Positions 55,794 through 64,000 are shown, counted from the first letter of the stretch. The stretch: DNA of 64,000 nt from Hymenobacter aerophilus DSM 13606 (GCF_000382225.1 NZ_KB907809.1:62001-126000); one strand, 5' to 3'. The notes: generated by a model from the sequence alone, not told the origin. Numbers and translations: made by a program.

Positions 55794-56519
55794 TTATTTG
55801 GCCGGCATCAGCACCGTGTCGATAACGTGCGTCACGCCGTTTTTCGATACCGCGTCGGCTACCGTTACGGTGGCCATGCCGCCCTTGGCATCGTGCAGCA
55901 TCACCGAGTTGCCGTTGCGGTGCACCATCAGGGTTTCGCCTTCCACGGTGGTCAGCGTCTGACCGTCCTGCAGGTCGGCGGCCAGCAGGCGGCCGGGCAC
56001 CACGTGGTAGGTCAGGATGGTGGCCAGCTTAGCCTTATTCTCGGGCCGCATCAGCATATCGGTCGTACCGGCCGGCAGCTTGGCAATAGCGGCGTTGGTG
56101 GGGGCAAACACCGTAAACGGACCGTCGCCCTTCAGGGTGTTCACCAGGTCGGCCGCTTTCAGGGCCGCTACCAGCGTAGTGTGGTCGGCGGAGTTAACGG
56201 CGTTGTCCACGATGTCCTTGTCGGCCGTCATCATGGCGCCGCCCACCATCACGCCGGCCGGGGTGCTCATTTTCATGTCGGCCATATCGGCCGCTTCGCG
56301 GGGCTTGGTGGTGGCCTTCATTTTGGCGCCGCCGGGCGTTTTGCCCTTGATTTTGGTTTTGCCGTCGTCGGCGACTTTGGTTTTGGTCATCATCCCGTTT
56401 TCGGTCGTGACTTTGGCCTTCTCGTCATCCGATTTTCTGGTTACTTTTCCCTGGGCTACGGCCGAGCCGGCGCTAAGCGTAAAGGAAAGAGCCAGAGCGG
56501 AAAGCAGGTACTTATGCAT
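55794..56519 (-). CDS. Exported fasciclin-domain protein
   Basis: The 241-residue protein has a signal peptide (about 1-23, ending AVAQ). Lys, Thr and Met-rich low-complexity sequence runs from about 24-105, and a single FAS1 domain from about 105-241 (NTLKGDGPFTVFAPTNAAI, ILTYHVVPGRL, ATVTVADAVSKNGVTHVID). FAS1 domains mediate adhesion or polysaccharide binding at cell surfaces. MADMKMSTPAGVMVGGAMM is Met-rich and might bind metal, which is inference. Confidence 0.9.
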   Translation of the reverse strand: MHKYLLSALALSFTLSAGSAVAQGKVTRKSDDEKAKVTTENGMMTKTKVADDGKTKIKGKTPGGAKMKATTKPREAADMADMKMSTPAGVMVGGAMMTADKDIVDNAVNSADHTTLVAALKAADLVNTLKGDGPFTVFAPTNAAIAKLPAGTTDMLMRPENKAKLATILTYHVVPGRLLAADLQDGQTLTTVEGETLMVHRNGNSVMLHDAKGGMATVTVADAVSKNGVTHVIDTVLMPAK

Positions 56520-56614
56520 AGGAATGGGGGTTGAAGTGAGGCGTACCGTTGAGGTAAACGCCCGCCTTGTACGGCCTCATCCTCATAAAAGATGCCCCGC
56601 CCCGCCGGGAGCAA

Positions 56615-56650
56615 ACAAAAAGCCCCTCCGCGCAAGGCAGAAGGGCTTTG
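56615..56650 (-). terminator. Intrinsic terminator of tRNA-Arg
   Basis: AAAGCCC and GGGCTTT arms with a loop of about 17 bases end in a T-run on the - strand, directly after the tRNA. The sequence is almost the same as that at 51829-51860. Confidence 0.8.
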
Positions 56651-56653
56651 GTG

Positions 56654-56725
56654 TGGTCGCGCTAGGAATCGAACCTAGATCTAGAGCTTCGGAGGCTCCC
56701 ATACTATCCGTTGTACTACGCAACC
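56654..56725 (-). tRNA. tRNA-Arg (anticodon CCG)
   Basis: The 72-base - strand sequence folds as a cloverleaf. The acceptor stem pairs GGTTGCG with CGCGACC and the D-stem pairs GTAC with GTAT. The anticodon stem pairs GGAGC with GCTCT around loop CTCCGAA, so the anticodon is CCG and reads CGG. The T-arm pairs CTAGG with CCTAG around TTCGATT. The discriminator is A, and CCA is not encoded. It is followed by a terminator. Confidence 0.95.
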
Positions 56726-56875
56726 CGGTTGGGAGCCGCAAAACTAGAGAGAAAAAGCCCGTTTGCCAAACGCACATCCGCATTTTATGCGAAATCCTGC
56801 ACCCTGTTCAGGTAACCTTCCGGCGGGCTAGAGAGTTAATTAGGCAAACCTCTTTCTCACCAACTATTCCTTTTT

Positions 56876-57358
56876 ATGGCCAGCACTGAAAAAAAGACTC
56901 TCTACACCGCCGATGCCACTGCCGTAGGCGGCCGCAGCGGACACGTTCGCTCCGCTACCGGTACCATCGACATGGAAATGTCGGTTCCTGAAGGCCTGGG
57001 CGGCAAAAAAGGCGCCACCAACCCCGAAGAACTGTTCGCCGCCGGTTACTCCTCGTGCTTCCAGCAGGCGCTGCTCGTTATTGCCCAGCGCGCCGGCGAC
57101 AAGCTCGACTCCGGCACCGAAGTGAAGTGCTCCGTCTCGCTGTTCCAGGAGGGCGAAGCCTACGGTCTTTCGGCCATTCTCGATGTCGACCTGAAATCCT
57201 TCGACGAGCAAAAAACGGTTGAAATGGTGCGCGAAGCCCACAAAATCTGCCCTTACTCGGTCGGCACCCGGGGTAATATGGAAGTAGAGCTGCGCGTAAA
57301 AGGCAAAGCCATTCCGGTAAAAGCCGAAGACAACGCCGGTGTTGCCAGCGAGAAATAA
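56876..57358 (+). CDS. ohr: Organic hydroperoxide resistance protein (Ohr/OsmC family)
   Basis: Ohr reduces organic peroxides to alcohols using two redox Cys. The 160-residue protein has the Ohr sub-family arrangement with C61 in GYSSCF and C125 in KICPYS. The N-terminal segment ATAVGGRSGHVRS fits the family. It is cytoplasmic. The context is tRNA-Arg on one side and a transglutaminase-like gene on the other, with a strong shared terminator. No nearby OhrR regulator was seen. Confidence 0.93.
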   Translation: MASTEKKTLYTADATAVGGRSGHVRSATGTIDMEMSVPEGLGGKKGATNPEELFAAGYSSCFQQALLVIAQRAGDKLDSGTEVKCSVSLFQEGEAYGLSAILDVDLKSFDEQKTVEMVREAHKICPYSVGTRGNMEVELRVKGKAIPVKAEDNAGVASEK

Positions 57359-57375
57359 CCTTAGTTGCAACTGAA

Positions 57376-57418
57376 GCCCAACGGCCCGGAATCCAAACTG
57401 GATTCCGGGCCGTTGGGC
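57376..57418. terminator. Bidirectional 20-bp hairpin terminator
   Basis: A perfect 20-bp stem with a 3-base loop (AAC) lies between the convergent ohr and transglutaminase-like genes. The T-run after it is short, so strength depends mostly on the stem. Confidence 0.85.
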
Positions 57419-57453
57419 GTTTAGCAAGCGTGGATAAGTAAGGTGGCGACTAA

Positions 57454-58350
57454 CTAGTAGGTCAGTAGTGCCGGGTCAGCTTCGGCTTGGGCTATCTGGG
57501 GGCGGGCTCTTGAAGGCGGGGCGTAAAATGTGGTTGCTGAATGGGTGTAGCGCATATTGCGAATACGGGTAGTGCGCTGAAAAATAGTGGGTTTACGCGC
57601 TCCAACAGGCACCAACATCAGGCCGGTCAACGATTTGCGAATCCCGTAGCGATTATCGGGCGTCGTGTCGAAATAATATAGGTACTGTTTTACCCATCGG
57701 AAGTAGGAGCGGGGCGGAGACTTAGTGGAGCTCAGCGCTGTCAGTTCGGGCCGACGGGCCAGCAGGGCCTGTTGTAGCTCCAGAGCATTGAGCGGGATGG
57801 AGCCGAGCATGGGGATGATGTCGGCTTGGGCGTCAACCATTACCCACTTGCCTTGGTCGGGCAACCAGGCTTCGGCCAGGGCGTGGCCGGCAGCCGAGGC
57901 CTTGGTTTGCACGTTGGCCGCCTTCAGGTATAGCGGCCGGGCCGGAATGCCCACTGCGTTAAAGGCCGTTGCCAACACCAGCCCATACTCCACGCATTGC
58001 ACCGACTCTCCGGCCTGGGCGGCCTGCAGAATATCGAAGGCATCAGTTGATTCGAACGTTTGGCGGCCATCGTGCTCCAGCCGAAAATACACCCAACGGC
58101 ACAAGGCCCGGGCCCGGCCCAAATCGGTACTTTCCGGGGCAATTACGCTGGCCAGTCCAAACATTTCGCGAAACCTCGTGAGGTAAGCAGAATCGGGGGA
58201 ACTGAAGATAAATGGGTAAGCTACCGCATCGGGAGAGGTCTGGTAAGGAAAGGCTTCCAGATAATCGACAGTGGGGGCATCAGGCTGGGCCATTGCTGGA
58301 AACAAGAGGCCTCCAATTAATAGTGCTGTGAGTAAAATTATAATTTTCAT
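57454..58350 (-). CDS. Exported transglutaminase-like protein
   Basis: The 298-residue protein has a signal peptide (residues 1-21, ending AMAQ). A transglutaminase-core catalytic triad is suggested by C119 in SVQCVEYG, H156 in AAGHALAEAW and D173 in WVMVDAQAD. Such proteins may be proteases or cross-linking enzymes in the envelope. The role here is unknown. The C-terminal third contains KSPPRSYFRWVKQYLYYFD and has no match that I recognise. It shares a terminator with ohr. Confidence 0.8.
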   Translation of the reverse strand: MKIIILLTALLIGGLLFPAMAQPDAPTVDYLEAFPYQTSPDAVAYPFIFSSPDSAYLTRFREMFGLASVIAPESTDLGRARALCRWVYFRLEHDGRQTFESTDAFDILQAAQAGESVQCVEYGLVLATAFNAVGIPARPLYLKAANVQTKASAAGHALAEAWLPDQGKWVMVDAQADIIPMLGSIPLNALELQQALLARRPELTALSSTKSPPRSYFRWVKQYLYYFDTTPDNRYGIRKSLTGLMLVPVGARKPTIFQRTTRIRNMRYTHSATTFYAPPSRARPQIAQAEADPALLTY

Positions 58351-58421
58351 ACGTTAAGGTCAATTTAAGGAGAAATCGACTTAACGCAGACTTATGGGCT
58401 AGGGTTGGCCGGCCCAACAAC

Positions 58422-58451
58422 AAAAAGCCCGCCCGGAAATCCGGACGGGCT
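58422..58451 (-). terminator. Intrinsic terminator after sucC
   Basis: AGCCCGCCCGGA pairs with TCCGGACGGGCT with one mismatch and a 2-base loop. A T-run follows on the - strand, about 35 bases beyond the sucC stop. Confidence 0.85.
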
Positions 58452-58485
58452 CTTGGCTGAACAGTAAGCTATTAATCTGCCGGTT

Positions 58486-59679
58486 TTACTTTGCCAGCAC
58501 TTCCTTTACGCGCTCGGCGGCGTCTTTCAGCAGCACGGCCGAGTACACTTTCAGGCCGCTTTCGTCGATGATGCGGGCGCCTTCTTCGGCGTTGGTGCCC
58601 TGCAGGCGCACGATGATGGGCACGCGGATGTCGCCGATGTTCTTGTAGGCTTCCACCACGCCGTTGGCTACCCGGTCGCAACGCACGATGCCGCCGAAGA
58701 TGTTGATCAGGATGGCCTGCACGTTGGGGTCCTTCAGGATGATGCGGAAACCGGCTTCCACGGTTTCGGCCGAGGCCCCTCCCCCTACGTCGAGGAAGTT
58801 GGCCGGCTCGCCGCCGCTGAGCTTGATGATGTCCATCGTGGCCATGGCCAGACCGGCGCCGTTCACCATGCAGCCCACGTTGCCGTCGAGCTTCACGTAG
58901 TTGAGATGCGAGGCCGAAGCTTCCACTTCCAAGGGGTCTTCTTCGTTGGTGTCGCGCAGGGCGGCGAAGTCCTTGTGGCGGTAGAGGGCGTTTTCGTCAA
59001 GGTCAACCTTGGCGTCAACGGCCAGGATCTTGTTGTCCGACGTTTTCAGCACGGGGTTGATTTCGAACATGGCCGAGTCGGTTTCGTCGTAGGCCTTGTA
59101 CAGGGCGGTCACGAACTTCACCATCTCCTTGAAGGCATCACCCGACAAGCCCAGGTTGAACGCAATTTTGCGGGCCTGGAAGCCCTGCAGGCCCACGCGC
59201 GGGTCGATATGCTCGCGGTGGATTTTCTCGGGGTGCGCCTCGGCTACTTCCTCGATATCTACGCCGCCCTCGGTGGTGTAGATGATAACGTTCTGGCCAG
59301 TAGCGCGGTCGAGCAGTACGCTCATGTAGAACTCCTGGGTTTCCGACTCGCCGGGGTAGTACACGTCCTGGGCCACGAGCACCTTGTGCACCTTGCGGCC
59401 TTCGGCGCCGGTTTGCTTGGTAACGAGCTGCATGCCGATAATCTGGCCGGCAATTTCCTTTACCTGCTCCAGGTTTTTGGCGAGTTTCACCCCGCCTCCT
59501 TTGCCGCGGCCGCCGGCATGAATCTGGGCCTTGATAACGTACCAGCTGGTGCCGGTGTCGGCAGTCAGCTTTTCGGCGGCTTTTACGGCCTCCTCAGCCG
59601 TATCGGCCACGATGCCTTCCTGCACGCGCACGCCGTAGCGCTTCAAAATGTCTTTGCCCTGATACTCGTGAATGTTCAT
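58486..59679 (-). CDS. sucC: Succinyl-CoA ligase (ADP-forming) subunit beta
   Basis: SucC forms the nucleotide-binding and succinate-binding part of the enzyme that converts succinyl-CoA to succinate with substrate-level phosphorylation in the TCA cycle. The 397-residue protein starts [17 protein letters not shown]. Its ATP-grasp region has [16 protein letters not shown], the metal-binding ENPVLK-type motif appears as INPVLK, and the C-terminal flavodoxin-like domain has [15 protein letters not shown]. No sucD is adjacent. A family G inverted repeat lies upstream on the same side. Confidence 0.95.
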   Translation of the reverse strand: MNIHEYQGKDILKRYGVRVQEGIVADTAEEAVKAAEKLTADTGTSWYVIKAQIHAGGRGKGGGVKLAKNLEQVKEIAGQIIGMQLVTKQTGAEGRKVHKVLVAQDVYYPGESETQEFYMSVLLDRATGQNVIIYTTEGGVDIEEVAEAHPEKIHREHIDPRVGLQGFQARKIAFNLGLSGDAFKEMVKFVTALYKAYDETDSAMFEINPVLKTSDNKILAVDAKVDLDENALYRHKDFAALRDTNEEDPLEVEASASHLNYVKLDGNVGCMVNGAGLAMATMDIIKLSGGEPANFLDVGGGASAETVEAGFRIILKDPNVQAILINIFGGIVRCDRVANGVVEAYKNIGDIRVPIIVRLQGTNAEEGARIIDESGLKVYSAVLLKDAAERVKEVLAK

Positions 59680-59801
59680 AGAGGTCAGTTATGGGGGTGA
59701 TTTCTATCCGCGAAAGTAGGCAGAATTGAGTTGGCAGCCGAGAAGTGAGGTGGTGAAACAGTGAAATAGTGCGTCTGAGCGGATAATTGAAGAAGAGTGA
59801 A

Positions 59802-59912
59802 AACGCCTGTCATCCTGAGCGCAGCGAAGGACCTTCCTGCGGCAGCACTAATTGTTGGTGATGTTGTGCTGCCATAAGAAGGTCCTTCGCTGCGCTCAGG
59901 ATGACAGGCGTT
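59802..59912. repeat. Perfect 34-bp inverted repeat (family G, copy 3)
   Basis: Bases 59802-59835 are the exact reverse complement of 59879-59912. The core CTGTCATCCTGAGCGCAGCG matches the copies at 27487 and 50415. The inner 43 bases carry their own GGCAGCAC/GTGCTGCC stem. It lies between sucC and the glycosidase, both on the - strand. Confidence 0.95.
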
Positions 59913-59917
59913 ACCCT

Positions 59918-61066
59918 TCAACCCCGCTTCAAAAACCACGCGCTCATCACCTGCTCGGCGGGTTTGTGCTGGGGCGTGAAGTCGGCGTGGCGGCGGGCGG
60001 GGCCGTCGGGCCGCAGGCCGGGGTACCACTTCCAGATGAACAGGCCTTTAAACCAGGGCCGGGGCCAGAAGGTCTCGAACAAAGCGGCGTAGCAGGCGGC
60101 CTGCGTGGCCTCGTCGGCGGGCGTAAGCATATCAGTCTGCCGGGGCCATTCCCAGGGCTTGGCCGCTGCGTCGGCGGTGGTTTTGTAGCCGGCTTCGGTG
60201 AACACGACCGGCTTGTTATATTTTTTCTGGATGGCTTCGAGGCGCCGCAGTGGTTCCTGCCAGGCCGCTAGCAGGCTGGCCTTATCGGGGCTGGGCTGGG
60301 GGCTGAGCGGGAAGTAGGCCTGCACGCCGATAAAGTCCAGCGCGTCCCAGAAGCGCACCTGCTCGAACTCGCCGCTCCAGTTGGCCGCGTACGTCAGCGG
60401 CCCGTGATACACCTGCCGGATTTGCCTGATGAGCTTGCGCCACTCGGCCTCGTGGCCCACAGTGCGCTCCAGCTCGGTGCCGATGCACAGGGCGTCGAGC
60501 TTACCGGTTTCGGCCAGCCGGGCGTAGTGCAGGATGAAAACCGAGTAGCTGCTGAACCAGGTTTGCCAGTCGGCTTCGGAATTCATATTGATGTCGCCCG
60601 ACCAGCTGCCGGGGCCGCGCAGCCACAAATGAGGCTTGAGCAGCGTGCGGATGCCGCGCTCCTTGGCGCGTTGGGCTGTGAGCAGGATGCCCGCGTCGCT
60701 TTCGCCCCAGTAGCGGCGGCTGGCTACATTGGGGCGAAGTTGCACCGCTGGTTCGGCGGCGCCCGCCTGCCAGCCGAAGGGCATCTGGGCAATCCACGTC
60801 ACGCCGGCGTTGGTCAGCGGCGCCAAATCGAGCATCGAAGCCGAATCGGTGCCTACCCAGCTCACGCCCCGCATGCGGCCGTCGGCGGGCGGCGGGCCAG
60901 TGGGCGAAGTAGTCTGGTAAGCGGTGGCTGGTCCGAGGCCCGCCGGGGCCGGCACCGCACGCGGCCAGGTCCACCAGGCAGTGGCCAGCACCAGCAGCAC
61001 GGCTACCAGCAGGAGCGCGCCAAGCCAGCGCGGAAAGGAAAAGGCAGGAAGAGACATAGGCAGCAT
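59918..61066 (-). CDS. Membrane-anchored glycoside hydrolase (GH113-like)
   Basis: From the ATG at 61066 the product has 382 residues. An alternative ATG is at 61057. A transmembrane anchor at about residues 12-33 ([18 protein letters not shown]) precedes a TIM-barrel-like domain. [10 protein letters not shown] and [10 protein letters not shown] supply the two likely catalytic Glu residues in the arrangement of GH113 beta-mannanases and similar enzymes. Substrate specificity is inferred only. The longer frame from 61216 would run over the divergent gap and is rejected. Confidence 0.8.
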   Translation of the reverse strand: MLPMSLPAFSFPRWLGALLLVAVLLVLATAWWTWPRAVPAPAGLGPATAYQTTSPTGPPPADGRMRGVSWVGTDSASMLDLAPLTNAGVTWIAQMPFGWQAGAAEPAVQLRPNVASRRYWGESDAGILLTAQRAKERGIRTLLKPHLWLRGPGSWSGDINMNSEADWQTWFSSYSVFILHYARLAETGKLDALCIGTELERTVGHEAEWRKLIRQIRQVYHGPLTYAANWSGEFEQVRFWDALDFIGVQAYFPLSPQPSPDKASLLAAWQEPLRRLEAIQKKYNKPVVFTEAGYKTTADAAAKPWEWPRQTDMLTPADEATQAACYAALFETFWPRPWFKGLFIWKWYPGLRPDGPARRHADFTPQHKPAEQVMSAWFLKRG

Positions 61067-61144
61067 ACGAACCGGGAAGGTACACCCGGGCCGGCTTCGC
61101 TCCACAACGTGGCCCCTGATACCACCGCAACGACCGACATTGCG

Positions 61145-61152
61145 TAGATTTG
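61145..61152 (+). promoter_or_regulatory. Candidate -7 box TAGATTTG for lolD
   Basis: TAGATTTG matches TAnnTTTG exactly and lies 38 bases before the proposed TTG start. No -33 TTG stands at the expected distance. Confidence 0.45.
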
Positions 61153-61190
61153 TTTCTGTACTTCTTTCTGGCCCCGTTCCCCGACTCGTT

Positions 61191-61853
61191 TTGCTGCAAG
61201 CCATCAACATCCGCAAAAGCTACAACACGCTGGAAGTGCTCAAGGGCATCGACCTGACCATCGAGAAGTCGGAAATCGTGAGCATCGTGGGCTCGTCGGG
61301 CGCCGGCAAAAGTACGCTGCTGCACATTCTGGGCACCCTGGATAATCCCGATTCGGGCGAGGTGCTGTTTGATGGCGAGTCGGTCAGCTCGCTGGGGCGC
61401 TCCGATCTGGCGCGGTTTCGCAACCGTCACATCGGCTTCATCTTCCAGTTTCATAACCTGCTGCCCGAGTTCACGGCCCTCGAAAACGTGTGCCTGCCGG
61501 CCTATCTGGCGGGCCGCTCGGAAAAAGAAACCCGGGTGCGGGCCCGCGAATTGCTGGGCATGCTCAACCTGGAGCGCCGCGCCGACCACAAGCCCTCGGA
61601 AATGAGCGGCGGCGAGCAGCAGCGCACGGCCGTGGCCCGCGCCCTCATCAACTCGCCCGAAATCATCTTCGCCGATGAGCCCTCGGGCAACCTCGACTCG
61701 CAGAACGCCCAGGAGCTGCATCAGATTTTCTTCCTGCTGCGCAAAGAGCTGGGCCAGACCTTCGTTATCGTGACGCACAACGACCAGCTGGCCGAAATGG
61801 CCGACCGCACCATCACGATGAAGGATGGTTACATCTGGGAAGGCCCTAACTAA
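61191..61853 (+). CDS. lolD: LolD-type ABC transporter ATP-binding protein
   Basis: The 220-residue ATPase shows Walker [10 protein letters not shown], the Q-loop [11 protein letters not shown], signature MSGGEQQR, Walker B IIFADEP and the H-loop [20 protein letters not shown] and length match LolD, which powers lipoprotein release from the inner membrane, though MacB-type exporters are similar. The start is a TTG at 61191 ([10 protein letters not shown] follows). No ATG is available in frame and the family N-terminus begins here. No LolC or LolE permease is adjacent. A candidate promoter and a terminator make it look monocistronic. Confidence 0.85.
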   Translation: MLQAINIRKSYNTLEVLKGIDLTIEKSEIVSIVGSSGAGKSTLLHILGTLDNPDSGEVLFDGESVSSLGRSDLARFRNRHIGFIFQFHNLLPEFTALENVCLPAYLAGRSEKETRVRARELLGMLNLERRADHKPSEMSGGEQQRTAVARALINSPEIIFADEPSGNLDSQNAQELHQIFFLLRKELGQTFVIVTHNDQLAEMADRTITMKDGYIWEGPN

Positions 61854-61886
61854 AAGGCACTTCCAACTTCTTCAATAGCTTTACTG

Positions 61887-61914
61887 ACGCCGGCAATCCG
61901 CCGGCGTTTTTTTG
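61887..61914 (+). terminator. Intrinsic terminator after lolD
   Basis: ACGCCGG and CCGGCGT arms with a loop of about 7 bases are followed by a run of T (GTTTTTTT), about 35 bases after the lolD stop. Confidence 0.88.
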
Positions 61915-62148
61915 TGGGCGAACAGGGCCAACGGATAGAGCTGCCGGAACCAGGGGCAGTGGAGCAGGGAAGTTGATAAGCTAAAATGAATAGTGGCTAA
62001 CCATGTTGGAAATTATGTTTTTAAGTAACTGTATATCAGTGATAAAAATTATATAAAAACTTGTGAATTTTTGCACCTTTTAGGCCGGGCGAAGGTTATA
62101 CATCCGAACACACCATATGTCATTACAGGAACCTAACGGAAAAGCACC

Positions 62149-62946
62149 ATGAGCCAAGCAGTGAAAGCCCCCAAAGAGCCCACCACCCGCAAGCCCAAAG
62201 TTGAGAGCTATGATTTGTCGCACTCCGACGAGACGCTGCATCTGGCCACGGATTTGGCCAAATTCATCAAGGAAAACAAGCTCACGACCAACGTCCAGGG
62301 CAAGGAGTTTGTGAACGTGGAGGGCTGGCAGTACGCCGGCTCGCGCCTGGGCATTGTGCCCGTGGTCGAGCACGTTATCAATGTCAGCAATGACCAGGAA
62401 ATCAAGTACCAGGCCAAGGTCAACCTCTTCGATCTGAAGAGCGGCCAGACGGTGGGTGCCGGCTTCGCGGTGTGCTCCAGCAAGGAGCAGGGCAAGAAGT
62501 TCTACCAGGAGTTTGCCATCATGAGCATGGCCCAGACCCGCGCCATCGGCAAGGCTTACCGGAACATTTTGGCCTGGATTATCCGCGCCGCCGGCTACGA
62601 GCCCACCCCGGCCGAGGAAATGGATTACGGCGGCAACACGCCCACCGTGGCCGAAACGCCCGCTGCTCCGGCTCCGCAAGCCGCCCCAGTTGCGCCCGTG
62701 GCCATGAAGGCCGTACCCGCCGAGCCTACTGCCGCTGCCGAGTCGTCGGCCCCGGCTTACGCTTCGGCTTCGCAGAAGGAGGAAATTATCCGCCTGCTCA
62801 ACCACCCGGTGGTAACCCGCGCCGAGAAGACCAAGATGCTGCTCAACATCAACCGCCTCGATGAGGAGCGCGCCACCCAGGCCATCGCCAAGCTCAAGAA
62901 GGCCATCGACGAGCGCGAAAACGGCCAGACGGCCGCCGCCGCGTAA
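62149..62946 (+). CDS. Phage-like protein, possible single-strand annealing factor
   Basis: The 265-residue protein has a core at about residues 20-165, then a long Ala/Pro-rich linker (about 165-205) and a Lys/Glu-rich helical tail (about 206-260). The segment SMAQTRAIGKAYRNILAWII resembles the conserved AxTRAIxRAL...LAG region of phage annealing proteins in the ERF/RecT group, and YEPTPAEEM follows it. This likeness is a memory of family patterns, not a search result. No nuclease or phage genes are adjacent. The upstream gap is AT-rich (62000-62075). A role in recombination or repair is inference. Other ssDNA-binding roles are possible. Confidence 0.55.
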   Translation: MSQAVKAPKEPTTRKPKVESYDLSHSDETLHLATDLAKFIKENKLTTNVQGKEFVNVEGWQYAGSRLGIVPVVEHVINVSNDQEIKYQAKVNLFDLKSGQTVGAGFAVCSSKEQGKKFYQEFAIMSMAQTRAIGKAYRNILAWIIRAAGYEPTPAEEMDYGGNTPTVAETPAAPAPQAAPVAPVAMKAVPAEPTAAAESSAPAYASASQKEEIIRLLNHPVVTRAEKTKMLLNINRLDEERATQAIAKLKKAIDERENGQTAAAA

Positions 62947-62966
62947 GCGTTAGGTAGAAAGACCGG

Positions 62967-62999
62967 AGCCCGGTTCCTGCAGAGGAGCCGGGCTTTTTT
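62967..62999 (+). terminator. Intrinsic terminator after the 265-residue gene
   Basis: AGCCCGG and CCGGGCT arms with a loop of about 14 bases run into a T-run. The sequence resembles the terminator at 24905-24940. Confidence 0.88.
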
Positions 63000-63020
63000 G
63001 TACCTGAACGAAAGTCTATA

Positions 63021-63155
63021 GGACTTACGCAGAACGATTGTAGCGCGAAGCTTCTGCTTCGCGTATCGTTGCTGACTGTTAGGTAACTATGTTCAACAGT
63101 ACGCGAAGCAGAAGCTTCGCGCTACAAGCCTACGGCCCCCTTTTGCGTAAGTCTT
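63021..63155. repeat. Nested inverted repeat with perfect 27-bp inner arms (family J)
   Basis: Bases 63039-63065 are the exact reverse complement of 63100-63126. The inner arm has the half-palindromic core CGCGAAGC-TTCTGCTTCGCG. An outer pair, 63021-63034 and 63141-63155, matches imperfectly (GGACTTACGCAGAA against TTTTGCGTAAGTCT). It lies between two convergent genes, the phage-like protein and the monooxygenase. Confidence 0.9.
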
Positions 63156-63172
63156 AGTCTACTTGCACAAGG

Positions 63173-64000
63173 CTACAACTCCTCATACAGCCACGCCATC
63201 TGGCTGCGGCTCACGGCGGCGGGCAGCAGGCGCATTACGGTGTTGCGGATGCCGGTGAGCAGGGGGCTTTCCAGCTGACCCACGCGGCCCAGCTGCCAGG
63301 AGGTGCGCACGATGCGGGCCGTGCGGGCCCGGCGCCGCTGCTCGAACGAGTTGAAGGCAGCCCAAACGTTGGTGGGGGAGGCGCGCAGGCAGCGGGCCAG
63401 TACGGCGGCATCCTCGATGGCCATGCCCGCGCCCTGGCCCATGTTGGGCGTGGTGGCGTGGGCCGCGTCGCCGAGTAGCAGCACCGGGCCGCGGGCGAAG
63501 TGGGGCAGGGGCGGCAGGTCCAGAATGTCGTTCCAGAGCAGCCCATCGTTGTGAGTGAGGGCCAGCAGCTCGGGCACCGGCGCGTGGAAACCGGCAAACT
63601 CGCGCTGCAGGTCGGCTACGCGGTAGGCCTGGTATTTCGGGCTGCGCGGCGCGGGGCTGTTGAGGCAGGCAAACCAGTACACCCGCCCGCCGCCCACCGG
63701 CACGTAGCCAAACCGCCGCCCCGCCGCGCCCCAGGTTTCGGCCGACTCGCCGGCCGGCAGCCCCAGCGCCCCGGCCTCCACCACGGCCCGCCAGCAGGTG
63801 TAGCCCGCGTAGCGCGGTGCAGCGGCCGGCAACAGCTGCCGCCGCACCCGCGAGTTCAGCCCATCGGCCCCAATGAGGGCAGCGGCGTGGGCCTGGGAGC
63901 CGTCGGCGAAGTGGGCCCGCACGCCCGTCGGGGTTTCTTCGTACCGCTCGAAGGCCTTGCCCAACTGCACGGTGCCGGGCGGCAGGCCCGCCAGTAGCGC
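63173..64000 (-). CDS. FAD-dependent monooxygenase, truncated by the window edge
   Basis: The frame runs to the last base of the window without a definite start. A GTG at 63970 is internal, because the upstream residues LAGLPPGT continue the family sequence. The visible part, 275 residues plus stop, has the DG motif LIGADGLNSRVRR and the FAD-ribityl motif GDAAHATTPNMGQGAGMAIEDA of class A flavoprotein hydroxylases. The N-terminal Rossmann GxGxxG loop lies beyond the window. Such enzymes hydroxylate aromatic or polyketide substrates with NAD(P)H and oxygen. The substrate is unknown. Confidence 0.85.
   Translation of the reverse strand, partial: ALLAGLPPGTVQLGKAFERYEETPTGVRAHFADGSQAHAAALIGADGLNSRVRRQLLPAAAPRYAGYTCWRAVVEAGALGLPAGESAETWGAAGRRFGYVPVGGGRVYWFACLNSPAPRSPKYQAYRVADLQREFAGFHAPVPELLALTHNDGLLWNDILDLPPLPHFARGPVLLLGDAAHATTPNMGQGAGMAIEDAAVLARCLRASPTNVWAAFNSFEQRRRARTARIVRTSWQLGRVGQLESPLLTGIRNTVMRLLPAAVSRSQMAWLYEEL

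Noticed and set aside
60924..61190. An upstream extension of the LolD reading frame
   Set aside because: The extra 89 residues overlap the divergent glycosidase gene and lie upstream of the ATPase fold. The LolD N-terminus begins at the TTG 61191.

Overview
This 64 kb window comes from a GC-rich member of the Bacteroidota and most resembles Hymenobacter or a close relative. This assignment is inference from gene content. The supporting signs are type IX secretion (T9SS) sorting domains and a gliding-motility (CHU_C) C-terminal domain, TAnnTTTG-type -7 promoter boxes, a Bacteroidota-style division and cell-wall (dcw) cluster, a menaquinone-type three-subunit succinate dehydrogenase and a HYC_CC_PP-type small protein.

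Positions 1-17.2 kb hold a small divergent gene and then the dcw cluster, all on the + strand: rsmH, an ftsL-like gene, ftsI, murE, mraY, murD, ftsW, murG, murC, ftsQ, ftsA, ftsZ. It encodes lipid I/II synthesis, the septal synthase (FtsW/FtsI), its FtsQ/FtsL partners and the FtsA/FtsZ ring. No mraZ precedes rsmH. Positions 17.2-21.9 kb hold a tiny lipoprotein, an FMN reductase and sdhCAB on the - strand. Positions 22-31.6 kb carry a large secreted CHU_C protein, fabD, folK, an alpha/beta hydrolase, a polyprenyl synthase, a zinc-ribbon protein, a tandem universal stress protein and a TlpA-like lipoprotein. Positions 31.8-40.9 kb carry aconitase, a DUF2459 protein, a T9SS-exported subtilase and a PaaN-type aldehyde dehydrogenase.

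Positions 41-47.4 kb carry a LytTR regulator and a LytS-type kinase separated by a NagB/PIG-L gene, followed by a hydrolase and two uncharacterised genes. Positions 47.4-56.7 kb contain a low-GC membrane protein gene, a TonB-dependent receptor, a Gfo/Idh/MocA oxidoreductase, two related hydrophilic proteins, a small GNAT protein, a secreted EndA-type nuclease, a fasciclin protein and tRNA-Arg(CCG). Positions 56.8-64 kb carry ohr, a transglutaminase-like protein, sucC, a GH113-like glycosidase, a LolD-type ATPase, a phage-like possible ssDNA-annealing protein and a truncated FAD monooxygenase.

The least expected structure is not a gene. At least ten sequence families of long inverted repeats fill the intergenic gaps. 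Several have perfect arms of 22-56 bp, and some enclose intrinsic terminators. They occupy most gaps of the dcw cluster, and two families also appear in frame inside murC and inside the TonB-receptor gene. No CRISPR array, rRNA, transposase, integrase or replication origin was recognised. Long antisense reading frames are common because of the high GC content and were treated as shadows.
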